A stretch of DNA of 20,754 nucleotides from CANKBT01 sp038235705 (lineage in GTDB: Bacteria > Actinomycetota > Actinomycetes > Mycobacteriales > SCTD01): contig JBBSTR010000043.1 of the NCBI GenBank assembly GCA_038235705.1, positions 1 to 20,754 on the forward strand, read 5' to 3'. A program made the translations under genes and the position numbers. Below the pieces are notes generated by a model. That model made no database searches. It had not been told where the DNA came from and saw only the letters and a list, made by a program, of their open reading frames with translations. Below, in pieces: positions 1-6,555 of this stretch (position 1 is its first letter; each line of letters starts with the position of its first letter).

Positions 1-44
1 GCGGTGTCCCGCGCCGAGCGGCGGTCATCGGATCCGGTGGTCAT
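1..44 (-). CDS. Possible start of a gene cut by the left window edge
   Basis: An ATG on the minus strand at 44-42 opens a frame reading MTTGSDDRRSARDT up to the window edge. It lies 33 nt after the methyltransferase stop codon, in the same direction, so it could be the next gene of the operon. No strong ribosome binding site is visible before it. A second in-frame-independent ATG at 28 is also possible. Too little is present to name a product; in related actinobacteria a DinB polymerase or DUF3040 gene is often near such a methyltransferase, but nothing here shows that. Confidence 0.25.
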   Translation of the reverse strand, partial: MTTGSDDRRSARDT

Positions 45-77
45 GCCGCACGACCGGCAGGGGTCACGCGGGGCTGC

Positions 78-854
78 TCAAGCAGGGCGCGGGGCCGACG
101 CGAGCAGGTGCAGCTGGGTCGCCAGGTCGCGGAACGGCGGCAGGTCCGACAGGGCCCGCTCCAGCGCGAGCAGGGCTGCCGCGGCCCCGGGCTCGGCCTC
201 GAGGACTGCGCCTGGGACGAGGTCGGCGACCACGCGGACGCCGTGGACCTGCTCGACCAGGAGCCCCGCGGCGGCGACCAGCGCGACCAGGGACTCGGCG
301 GTCCACCGGCGGGTCGAGCCGTCACCGGGCCCCCACCGGCCGGCCGGGTCGGTGAGCACGTGCGCCGCCTCGTCCGGCCGCCCGGCCAGCGCGCGGGCGA
401 GCACGGCGGCGTTGCGGCCGGAGACCAGCAGGCTGAGGCGGCCGCCCGGACGCAGCACCCCGGCGATGTCGGCGAGCGCCGCGGCCGGGTCGTCGACGAC
501 CTCCAGCACGCTGTGGCACAGCACGAGGTCGATCGAGGCCGGACCGACCAGACGAGGCAGGTCGGCGAGGTCGCCCTGCACCGCGGAAAGGCCGGTGAGC
601 CCGTGCTCGGCCGCCCGGCGTTCCAGGGCTGCCAGTGCGTCGGGGCTCGGGTCGACGACGGTGACCCGGTGCCCGGCCTCGGCCAGCGGGACGGCGAACC
701 CGCCGGTGCCGCCGCCGGCGTCGACGATGTCGAGCCCGGCCCCCTGCTCGGCGAGGACGGCGGACAGCACCTGCCACACCACGGCCGTACGAGCTGAGCC
801 GCCGGGTGCTCGACCCGCAGACCTGGGGGTGACCGGGACAGGGCTGGCAGGCAC
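78..854 (-). CDS. Class I SAM-dependent methyltransferase
   Basis: A 258-residue protein with a class I Rossmann methyltransferase fold. The SAM-binding motif I is DIVDAGGGTGGFAVPLA near residues 42-58, followed by VTVVDPSPDAL (acidic end of strand 2, which contacts the ribose) and an LVLCHSVLEVVDDP segment typical of motif II. The later GVLRPGGRLSLLVS is the usual post-motif strand. The start is GTG with AAGGAG five bases upstream, and the preceding N-terminus is short and fits the family. It lies 187 nt downstream of dnaE2 on the same strand and may be transcribed from it or from its own promoter. The methyl acceptor cannot be told from sequence. Such a methyltransferase is a common neighbour of SAV_6107-type genes in actinobacteria (recalled, not checked). 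Confidence 0.85.
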   Translation of the reverse strand: MPASPVPVTPRSAGRAPGGSARTAVVWQVLSAVLAEQGAGLDIVDAGGGTGGFAVPLAEAGHRVTVVDPSPDALAALERRAAEHGLTGLSAVQGDLADLPRLVGPASIDLVLCHSVLEVVDDPAAALADIAGVLRPGGRLSLLVSGRNAAVLARALAGRPDEAAHVLTDPAGRWGPGDGSTRRWTAESLVALVAAAGLLVEQVHGVRVVADLVPGAVLEAEPGAAAALLALERALSDLPPFRDLATQLHLLASAPRPA

Positions 855-967
855 AGGACTCCTTCTCCGGGGCGGACGGGCCGGTCCGAGCCTAGTGGGC
901 CAACAGCGACCAGAGGACCCCGGCGGGGCCCGCCGTACTCGTGGGCCTGAACAGTCGTCGCCGTCCG

Positions 968-1027
968 GTGATCATGGTCGATCGCACCGTCGACGTCCGT
1001 TCTGGGGGTGCAGATGACCATGATCAC
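968..1027. repeat. 12-bp perfect inverted repeat between dnaE2 and the methyltransferase
   Basis: GTGATCATGGTC at 968-979 is the exact reverse complement of GACCATGATCAC at 1016-1027, with a 36-nt spacer. It begins 15 nt beyond the dnaE2 stop codon. It could fold as a hairpin at the end of the dnaE2 transcript, or each arm could be a protein-binding half-site (TGATCA core). There is no T tract, so a classical intrinsic terminator is not shown. Confidence 0.5.
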
Positions 1028-1041
1028 GCAGAGTGGGACGC

Positions 1042-4000
1042 TCATCGGCCCGAGCTGCCCGGGCTCGAGTGCCACAGCTTCCGGGTCTGAGCCCCGGGCA
1101 CCTTGCCGCCACCGTCGCCTGCCGGCTTGATGTCGGCGTACGGCGACTCCCTGAACCCGGTCGCGTAGACCCGCGGCCGACCGCCCACGCCCGGCTCGGG
1201 CCCGACCCCGACGGCTCCCCCCACCCCGGAGTGCCCGACGCCGCCGCCGACCATCGGCGGGGAGCTCATCACCGGCCGGCTGGCTCGGCTCGCTGCCGCC
1301 CCCTGCACCGCTCGTTCGGTCACCACAGCCGGCCCGTCCATCGCCGCGTGCACCGCCTCGAGCCCGCCGGTCTGCCAGGCGGCGTGCAGCACCGGCAGCT
1401 CCCAGCAGCCGAGGGCCTGCATCGACACGCCGCGAGGTCCCGTACGCCGGACCTGGCCCCTGATCACCAGCAGCCAGGAGTGGAAGACGGTGCTGGCGTA
1501 GCCGACCTGGGCGTCCTCGAAGAAGGTGGCGTCCAGCGGCCCGGAGGCGTCGTCCAGGGTCACGAACACCACCCGGCGCCCGGACCGGATCGGCGGGGTC
1601 TGGGTCGCGACCTTGACCCCGGCGACCAGCACCTCCTGGCGGCTGCGGCAGCCGAGCAGGTCGCGCGCGCGGGTGGTGCCGAGCTGTGCCAAGAACGGGG
1701 CGTACGCGTCGAGCACGTGCGCGCTGACGTCGAGGCCCAGCACGTCCAGCTCGGCGCGGACCCGTTCGGCACGGCTCATCTCCGGCAGCCCGCTGGACAC
1801 GGTCTGCTCGGGGGCGTCTCCGAGGTCCAGGGCCAGCTGCACGTCGACCGGCTCAGGTCGCGCATGGCGCCCATCTGCCCCGAAAAAACTTTGGGACTGC
1901 TTGGCCTGGCGGCCGCGGACGTCGTCGAGCGCCACCACCTGCTGCGAGCCCGGGACCGGCTTTCGACCGCGCGAGGAGACCTTGCGAGCGGCGGCGGCGG
2001 ACGAGCGCGACCAGCGGTCCAGCTCGGTGACCTGCAGCAGCAGGTCGCGGCGGGTGACCTGCCCGCGCCGCCGCCCCGGCACCGTCGACCCGAGCCCGTA
2101 GAGGCTGTCGAACGCCCCCGCGACCACCAGCCGCTCGGCCACCGGCCGCGACGGCCGGGCACGGTGCCAGAAGTCCGAGAGCGAGGCGTACGGCCGGCCG
2201 GCGACGATCCGCGCCACCTCGGCGTCGTTGATGCCTTTCACGTCGTCGAGCCCGATCCGGATGCCGTAGCCGCGCCCGTCCGGCAGCCGCGGGTCGCCGG
2301 GCCGCTGCCGGGGCGAGACGCCGTCGGGCCGCAGGCCGTACGAGGAAGCCCCGTGAGCGCCGTCCGAAAAGGAACCGGGCAGCTGGTCCAGGATCGCCGG
2401 CGGCGGTTCACCGAGCGGGTTGACCTTCTCCACGGTGAACCCCGCGTCGGACAGGTTGACGTCCAGCGACAGGATGGCGATCCCGAGCTGGCGCGCGTCG
2501 TCGAGGATGAGGCGCTTGGGATACATCCCGGGGTCGTGGGTGAGCACCCCGGCCAGGAACGCCGCCGGGTGGTGCGCCTTCAGCCACGCCGACTGATAGG
2601 TCGGCAGCGCGAAGGCGGCCGCGTGGGCCTTGCAGAACCCGAACGAGCCGAACGCCTTCAGCACCGACCAGACCTGCTCGACGGTGGCCAGCTCGAAGCC
2701 GGCGGCGAGCGCGGTCGGCATGAACCAGACCTTGACCTCCTCCTGACCGTCCGGGTCACCGAGCGAGCGGCGCACCTCGTCGGCCTCGGCGAGGCTGCAC
2801 CCGGCCATCACGGCGACGATCTGGAGCACCTGCTCGTGGAAGACCACCACCCCGTACGTCGGGGACAGCGCCGGCACCAGCGCCGGGTGCGGGTAGTCGG
2901 GCTGGCGCCAGCCTTGCCGGGCCTCCAGGAACGGCCGGACCATGTCGCTCTTGACCGGCCCCGGCCGGAACAGCGAGATGTCGACGATCAGGTCCTCGAA
3001 GGTCTCCGGGGCAAACTTGCCGACCAGCTCGCGCTGGCCCGGCGACTCGATCTGGAAGCAGCCCAGCGTGCGGGTCGACTGGACCAGCTCGAAGGTGCGC
3101 GGGTCGTCGCGCGGGGCCGCGTCGATGTCGACGTCGAGACCGTCGACGGCCTTCACCTGCTGCACCGCGTAGGACATCGCCGACTGCATCCGGATGCCGA
3201 GCACGTCGAGCTTGAGCAGCCCCAGCTCCTCGACGTCGTCCTTGTCGAACTGGCTCATCGGGAAGCCGAGCCAGCTGGACTCGACCGGGGTGCGGTCCAA
3301 CAGCGTGCGGTCGCTCAGCAGCACGCCGCAGGGGTGCAGCGCGACGTGGCGCGGCAACCCGTCGAGCCGCTCCACCAGCCGGAGCAGCAGGTCGACCCGG
3401 CCGGCGTCATCACCCTTGCCGAGGCCGCTCGCCCGCAGCTCGGGCAGGTCGCGCAGCGCCGCCCGGACCTGGCTCGCCCGGATGTGGGGGAACGCCTTGG
3501 CGAGCGCGTCCACCTCACCGGGCGGCAGGCCGAGGGCCGCGCCGACGTCGCGTACGCCGTGCCGGGCCCGGTAGGTGTCCATCATCGACACGCACGTGCA
3601 GCGCTCACCGCCGTAACGGGCGAGGATCCGCTCGTAGACCTCGGTGCGCCGCGCCGACTCCACGTCGACGTCGATGTCGGGCAGCTGGTGGCGCAGCGGG
3701 GAGAGAAAACGCTCCATGAGCAGGCCGTAGCGGATCGGGTCGACGTCGCTGATCCCGAGCAGGTAGGTGATCAGCGAGCCCGCGCCGCTCCCCCGCGCCG
3801 CCGCCCGCACGCCCATCCCCTTGATGAGGTCGACCACGTCCGCGACGGTCAGGAAGTAGGAGGGGTAGCCGAGCTGACGGACGACGTCCAGCTCGTCCTC
3901 GAGCCGGGACAGCGTCGTGGGCGTACGGGACATCGCCCGTCGTCCGAAGCCGGCCTCGCACCGCTGACGGAGCACCTGCTCGGCATCCCCGGCTGTATCG

Positions 4001-5016
4001 AGCTCCGGGAAGTGCACCTCCCCGATCCCGAGGTCCGCGCGGGGGTCGACGGCGCACCGCTCGGCCTCGGTGCGGGTGCGGGCGAGCAGACCCCTGCCGT
4101 CGTCGCGCAGCCCGGCCGAGCGGGCGACCTGCTCTGCGACCTCGGCCATCTCCTTGCCGCTCTTGAGGCAGGCCTCGGCGTTGCGGCGGTCGACGTGGCG
4201 GGGGTCGAGCGCGACCAGACGGCGGGCGGCGTCGAGCACGTCGGCGGTCGGGGCGTCGCTGCGATCGGCGTAGCGGACCACGTTGGACAGCACCGCCCGG
4301 GCCCGGTGCTCCCCGGCGAACCCGAGCATCCGGGCGGCCCGAGACACGTCGCCTTGAGCCTGGTGGTGGACCACCTCGACGACGACGCCGTCGTGGCCGA
4401 GCACGTCGCGCCACGCGTCCAGGTGCGCCAGGGCCAGGTCGGGGCGGCGGGCGGCGACCGCAGCCCCGAGCTCGGAGGCCGGGCCGAGCAGGACCGCGAC
4501 CGACCCGGCCTGGGCGACGGACCCGGCGTGCTCGGCGACCAGCGCGAGGCTGCTGACCGGCCGGCCACGCTCGCCGGCCAGGTGGGTGGCCGACACCAGG
4601 CGGCACAGCGCCGCCCAGCCCCGGCCGTCGCGGGCGAGCAGGGTGAACCGCGGCAGGCCTCTCGCCCCGCCCGGGCTCTCGGGCTCGGTGAACGCGCCAC
4701 CCCGGGCCGGGCTGGTCCGGCCCGGCTGGGTCCGGGTGGGCTGGGTCCAGGCCGGCTGGTTGCGGGCGGGCTGGCTGGGCCGACGGGTGGGCTCGACCGG
4801 ACGGACGGCGAGGTCGACGCCGAAGATCGGCCGGACCCCGGCAGAGGCGCAGGCCTTGGCGAACTTGACCACGCCGTACGCCCCGTCGCGGTCGGTCAGC
4901 GCCAGGGTGTCCATGCCGTGGTCGGCGGCGCGCTGGACCAGCGCGGCCGGGTGACTGGCGCCGTGCCGCAGCGAGTAGCCGCTGGCGACGTGCAGGTGCA
5001 CGAACGGGTCGCTCAC
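1042..5016 (-). CDS. dnaE2: Error-prone DNA polymerase III alpha subunit DnaE2
   Basis: A 1324-residue C-family DNA polymerase of the DnaE2 type, which performs translesion synthesis and damage-induced mutagenesis. The PHP domain opens the protein (HLHVASGYS at residues 7-15). The polymerase palm has the AARGSGAGSLITYLLG segment near 406-421, the catalytic pair in PDIDVDVE (446-453; D449 and D451) and the third site near residue 603 in LKLDVLGIRM. A helix-hairpin-helix region follows, then an OB-fold near VVFVTLDDASGPLDATFFED, and the protein ends in the conserved DnaE2-like tail KLWHSS. The PHP metal site looks degenerate (TDRDG where replicative enzymes often have a histidine). Residues about 75-106 are a Pro/Gln/Thr/Arg low-complexity insert. 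The start is GTG with AGGGA about nine bases upstream. It is the third gene of the DUF6504-HEPN-dnaE2 operon, after a tandem repeat. Confidence 0.95.
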   Translation of the reverse strand: MSDPFVHLHVASGYSLRHGASHPAALVQRAADHGMDTLALTDRDGAYGVVKFAKACASAGVRPIFGVDLAVRPVEPTRRPSQPARNQPAWTQPTRTQPGRTSPARGGAFTEPESPGGARGLPRFTLLARDGRGWAALCRLVSATHLAGERGRPVSSLALVAEHAGSVAQAGSVAVLLGPASELGAAVAARRPDLALAHLDAWRDVLGHDGVVVEVVHHQAQGDVSRAARMLGFAGEHRARAVLSNVVRYADRSDAPTADVLDAARRLVALDPRHVDRRNAEACLKSGKEMAEVAEQVARSAGLRDDGRGLLARTRTEAERCAVDPRADLGIGEVHFPELDTAGDAEQVLRQRCEAGFGRRAMSRTPTTLSRLEDELDVVRQLGYPSYFLTVADVVDLIKGMGVRAAARGSGAGSLITYLLGISDVDPIRYGLLMERFLSPLRHQLPDIDVDVESARRTEVYERILARYGGERCTCVSMMDTYRARHGVRDVGAALGLPPGEVDALAKAFPHIRASQVRAALRDLPELRASGLGKGDDAGRVDLLLRLVERLDGLPRHVALHPCGVLLSDRTLLDRTPVESSWLGFPMSQFDKDDVEELGLLKLDVLGIRMQSAMSYAVQQVKAVDGLDVDIDAAPRDDPRTFELVQSTRTLGCFQIESPGQRELVGKFAPETFEDLIVDISLFRPGPVKSDMVRPFLEARQGWRQPDYPHPALVPALSPTYGVVVFHEQVLQIVAVMAGCSLAEADEVRRSLGDPDGQEEVKVWFMPTALAAGFELATVEQVWSVLKAFGSFGFCKAHAAAFALPTYQSAWLKAHHPAAFLAGVLTHDPGMYPKRLILDDARQLGIAILSLDVNLSDAGFTVEKVNPLGEPPPAILDQLPGSFSDGAHGASSYGLRPDGVSPRQRPGDPRLPDGRGYGIRIGLDDVKGINDAEVARIVAGRPYASLSDFWHRARPSRPVAERLVVAGAFDSLYGLGSTVPGRRRGQVTRRDLLLQVTELDRWSRSSAAAARKVSSRGRKPVPGSQQVVALDDVRGRQAKQSQSFFGADGRHARPEPVDVQLALDLGDAPEQTVSSGLPEMSRAERVRAELDVLGLDVSAHVLDAYAPFLAQLGTTRARDLLGCRSRQEVLVAGVKVATQTPPIRSGRRVVFVTLDDASGPLDATFFEDAQVGYASTVFHSWLLVIRGQVRRTGPRGVSMQALGCWELPVLHAAWQTGGLEAVHAAMDGPAVVTERAVQGAAASRASRPVMSSPPMVGGGVGHSGVGGAVGVGPEPGVGGRPRVYATGFRESPYADIKPAGDGGGKVPGAQTRKLWHSSPGSSGR

Positions 5017-5037
5017 GTCCGGTTCCCTGGGCTGTCT

Positions 5038-5125
5038 GATGTCACAGAGCTGTCCGATTCACAGAGCTGTCCGATGTCACAGAGCTGTCCGATTCACAGA
5101 GCTGTCCGGTGTCGCAGAGCGTTCC
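5038..5125. repeat. Tandem repeat at the HEPN-dnaE2 junction
   Basis: Five head-to-tail units occupy 5038-5125: an 18-mer GATGTCACAGAGCTGTCC and a 17-mer GATTCACAGAGCTGTCC alternate twice (a 35-bp compound unit), then a diverged fifth copy GGTGTCGCAGAGCGTTCC. The repeat covers the last codons and stop of the HEPN gene (stop at 5077-5079) and most of the spacer before the dnaE2 start at 5016. Each unit contains CAGAGCTGT, whose AGAGCTGT/ACAGCTCT symmetry gives short AGCT-centred palindromes. Copies are nearly identical, so the array looks recent or prone to change in number. Confidence 0.9.
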
Positions 5126-5598
5126 GGCGGTCCTTCGAAGCGGGCGTACGCCGCGGCGCCCGGCGTACCTTCCCCGGCCAGACCGGCCAGCACGGTCTGC
5201 TCCGCAACCTGCCGGAACGCCTGGGCGTCACGGAGCAGATCATCAGCTTGACGGAGGGTGACGACGTCACGACCTGCCTCGGCGGCGGACCGGGTGCGGG
5301 CACCCTCGGCGAAGAAGGCGGCCCACTCTCCCAGCTCGGGGGCGACGGCGGTCAGCAGCACCCAGGCACTGGTCGGCCGACCTCGCTTCTCGCCGGGTGC
5401 GGCACGGCAGGCGAGCACGGCGGCTGCGGAACGCAGCGCGGCAAGGTGCGCGGTCGCGTAACGCTCGGTGGGCCGGGTGGCGCGGGCGGCCTCGACGAGC
5501 CCGCGGTCGGCGAGCGTCAACAGCTCGGCCGCGGGCCGGGTGACGGCCGGCCGGACGGGCACCGGCCGTTCGGGGGCTGTCGTACCAAAAGGCGGCAT
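5077..5598 (-). CDS. SAV_6107-type HEPN domain protein
   Basis: A 173-residue, mostly helical, alanine-rich protein. From residue about 24 it matches what I know of the SAV_6107-type HEPN family. The HEPN signature Rx4-6H is present as R46-YATA-H51 in TERYATAHLAALR; in active HEPN proteins this pair cuts RNA. The start ATG overlaps the DUF6504 stop as TGATG at 5600-5596, so translation is coupled. The open frame continues further upstream without a better start; the overlap and the family alignment favour this ATG. The C-terminal codons (roughly the last dozen) lie inside the tandem repeat and look like low-value tail sequence. Function is unknown; cotranscription with dnaE2 suggests a role in the damage response, which is inference. 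Confidence 0.8.
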   Translation of the reverse strand: MPPFGTTAPERPVPVRPAVTRPAAELLTLADRGLVEAARATRPTERYATAHLAALRSAAAVLACRAAPGEKRGRPTSAWVLLTAVAPELGEWAAFFAEGARTRSAAEAGRDVVTLRQADDLLRDAQAFRQVAEQTVLAGLAGEGTPGAAAYARFEGPPERSATPDSSVNRTAL

Positions 5599-6026
5599 CA
5601 GTCGACCACCCGTGCGAGCGTCCACGTGCTCGTGGACCAGGTGAGGCACAGGTCGTACACCCCGCTCCCGGCACCGTTGACCCGCCCGCTCCCTGCCTCG
5701 ACCCGCCACCACTGCTGCTCCGCGTCGTCGAGCCCGGCCGGACCGGTGGCGGCACCGACGTCCGGGGCAGGCTCGCCCCAGGCCCGCTGGGCCCACTTCG
5801 GCGAGGACGGGATCGGGGTGGTCGACAGCGACGCGGGACCGTCGCCCGGACGGGAGCTGTCGCCGGTCGAGAGCGACGCGACGGCAGGCGTGGCCCACCA
5901 GCGGCCGGCCTCGACCCAGTGGGCCAGGACCTCATGGACGAGGTAGGCCCGCCCGCGCCAGAGGAACTCAGCCGGTTCGTCGTCACGGCGGCGCACCTGG
6001 ATGACATCGGTGAACAGACGGGTCAT
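5598..6026 (-). CDS. DUF6504 family protein
   Basis: A 142-residue protein. The N-terminal EFLWRGRAYLVHEVLAHWVEA and the later QQWWRVEAGSG and GVYDLCLTW segments are characteristic of the DUF6504 family, which in actinobacteria is usually found between imuB and dnaE2. The start ATG at 6026 has AGGAGGAG about six to eight bases upstream, a near-ideal ribosome binding site; the frame remains open beyond it but only through leader hairpin sequence. Residues about 50-97 form a low-complexity Ser/Pro/Gly insert with a duplicated ASLST, absent from the compact family core as I know it. Its stop overlaps the HEPN start by one base. Function unknown; the usual neighbours suggest an accessory role in the mutasome (inference). 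Confidence 0.85.
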   Translation of the reverse strand: MTRLFTDVIQVRRRDDEPAEFLWRGRAYLVHEVLAHWVEAGRWWATPAVASLSTGDSSRPGDGPASLSTTPIPSSPKWAQRAWGEPAPDVGAATGPAGLDDAEQQWWRVEAGSGRVNGAGSGVYDLCLTWSTSTWTLARVVD

Positions 6027-6054
6027 GGGGCGCTCCTCCTCCGGGCAGGCCCGA

Positions 6055-6067
6055 CCGCACGGTGCGG
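6055..6067. repeat. Short GC palindrome in the operon leader
   Basis: CCGCAC-G-GTGCGG, six base pairs each side of one central base, lies about 15 nt upstream of the DUF6504 ribosome binding site. It could fold with a small loop in the transcript or be a protein site. Too short to judge alone. Confidence 0.4.
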
Positions 6068-6095
6068 CTTGGCAGGGGTGCCGGGGGAAGACGGC

Positions 6096-6164
6096 GCGGG
6101 CGGACCGCCTGCCCGGTCGAGAGCGCTTCCCCACGCTCTCGCCCGGGCAGGACGGTCCGCCCGC
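6096..6164 (-). repeat. Very long (~30 bp) hairpin in the leader of the damage operon
   Basis: The arms 6096-6125 and 6134-6164 are inverted copies of each other over about 30 positions. Left arm begins GCGGGCGGACCG and ends GAGAGCG; the right arm is its complement apart from one mismatch and one extra base, and the loop is the 8-nt CTTCCCCA. In the minus-strand transcript this would be an extremely stable stem about 70-140 nt before the DUF6504 start. There is no T tract, so it is not a classical intrinsic terminator, but it could still pause or stop transcription, or protect or block the message. Confidence 0.75.
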
Positions 6165-6197
6165 CGGTGCGTGCGGGTCGAGGGCACGCACCGGCGG
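6161..6197 (-). repeat. 14-bp perfect hairpin abutting the long leader hairpin
   Basis: CCGCCGGTGCGTGC at 6161-6174 and GCACGCACCGGCGG at 6184-6197 are exact reverse complements around a 9-nt loop. Its outer four bases overlap the right arm of the 6096-6164 hairpin, so the two stems compete for 6161-6164 and cannot both form completely. Confidence 0.7.
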
Positions 6198-6277
6198 ACG
6201 GGGACCCTGGGAAGGGCCACCCACGGCCGAGCCCGCGAGGCCCTGCCGCTGCTCTGGCAGACTCGAACAGATCGCTG

Positions 6278-6294
6278 CCGGTCAGGCTGACCGG
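6278..6294. repeat. 17-bp palindrome just downstream of the SOS box
   Basis: CCGGTCAG-G-CTGACCGG is a perfect palindrome around one base. In the transcription direction it begins about 12 nt after the SOS box, near the expected start of the leader. It may be a site for a dimeric regulator or a tight hairpin at the 5' end of the message. Confidence 0.5.
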
Positions 6295-6305
6295 TCGCAC
6301 CCTGC

Positions 6306-6321
6306 CGAACGCCTGTTCGAA
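6306..6321 (-). promoter_or_regulatory. LexA SOS box of the DUF6504-HEPN-dnaE2 operon
   Basis: The plus strand at 6305-6320 reads CCGAACGCCTGTTCGA. This matches the actinobacterial SOS box TCGAAC-N4-GTTCGA at 11 of 12 defined bases; only the first base differs. The inner palindrome CGAAC-N4-GTTCG (6306-6319) is perfect. It lies immediately downstream of the predicted -10 element, where bound LexA would block initiation or early elongation. A second isolated half-site, TCGAAC, occurs at 6263-6268. Confidence 0.8.
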
Positions 6322-6329
6322 CTAGGCAG

Positions 6330-6352
6330 ACAGTAGACCCCGCCACCGACAG
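6330..6352 (-). promoter_or_regulatory. PafBC-type (RecA-NDp) DNA-damage promoter
   Basis: Read on the minus strand from 6352, the sequence is CTGTCGGTG, eight bases, then TACTGT. The LexA-independent mycobacterial damage promoter recognised with PafBC is described as tTGTCRgtg-N8-TAnnnT; this site matches everywhere except the first, weakly conserved base, including the exact spacing. The -10 TACTGT lies at 6335-6330, placing the transcription start near 6323, next to the SOS box. Motif match is direct; regulation by PafBC is inferred. Confidence 0.7.
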
Positions 6353-6484
6353 AACCGTCAACCCTCGACCTCCGGTCGAGCGCCTTAGCCTGAAACAGTC
6401 GGACGGTCGGCCCGGCCGCGTCTGCGACGGGCCTTCGCGGCACCGCACCAGCCCGGCCCCGGCCCGCTCCCCGCCGACCCGGCA

Positions 6485-6542
6485 GCGATCTTCCCCCTGC
6501 ATCGATCCGTCCGGCGCGTCGTCGACGTACCGGGAAGATCGC
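6485..6542. repeat. Hairpin repeat, copy 1
   Basis: Arms GCGATCTTCCC (6485-6495) and GGGAAGATCGC (6532-6542) are exact reverse complements and enclose 36 nt containing CTGCATCGATCCGT and CGGCGCGTC. The same element recurs 72 bp further on (copy 2) with about 34 nt of direct identity, interrupted by a few substitutions. Not associated with any gene seen here. Confidence 0.85.
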
Positions 6543-6555
6543 CCGCCCAGCCGGT

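Noticed and set aside
5038..5125. Tandem units as a CRISPR array
   Set aside because: Units are 17-18 bp, contiguous and without unique spacers; no cas genes are present.
1033..5946. Very long plus-strand open frame opposite dnaE2
   Set aside because: It is rich in Gly, Arg, Val, His and Gln with no domain, and it is antisense to a polymerase with full catalytic motifs. Long antisense frames are expected in GC-rich DNA with strong codon bias.
5983..6300. Minus-strand frame through the leader (MRPVSLTGSDLF...) as an upstream small gene
   Set aside because: It runs through the hairpin arms, has atypical composition, no ribosome binding site and no family resemblance, and overlaps the start of DUF6504 in another frame.
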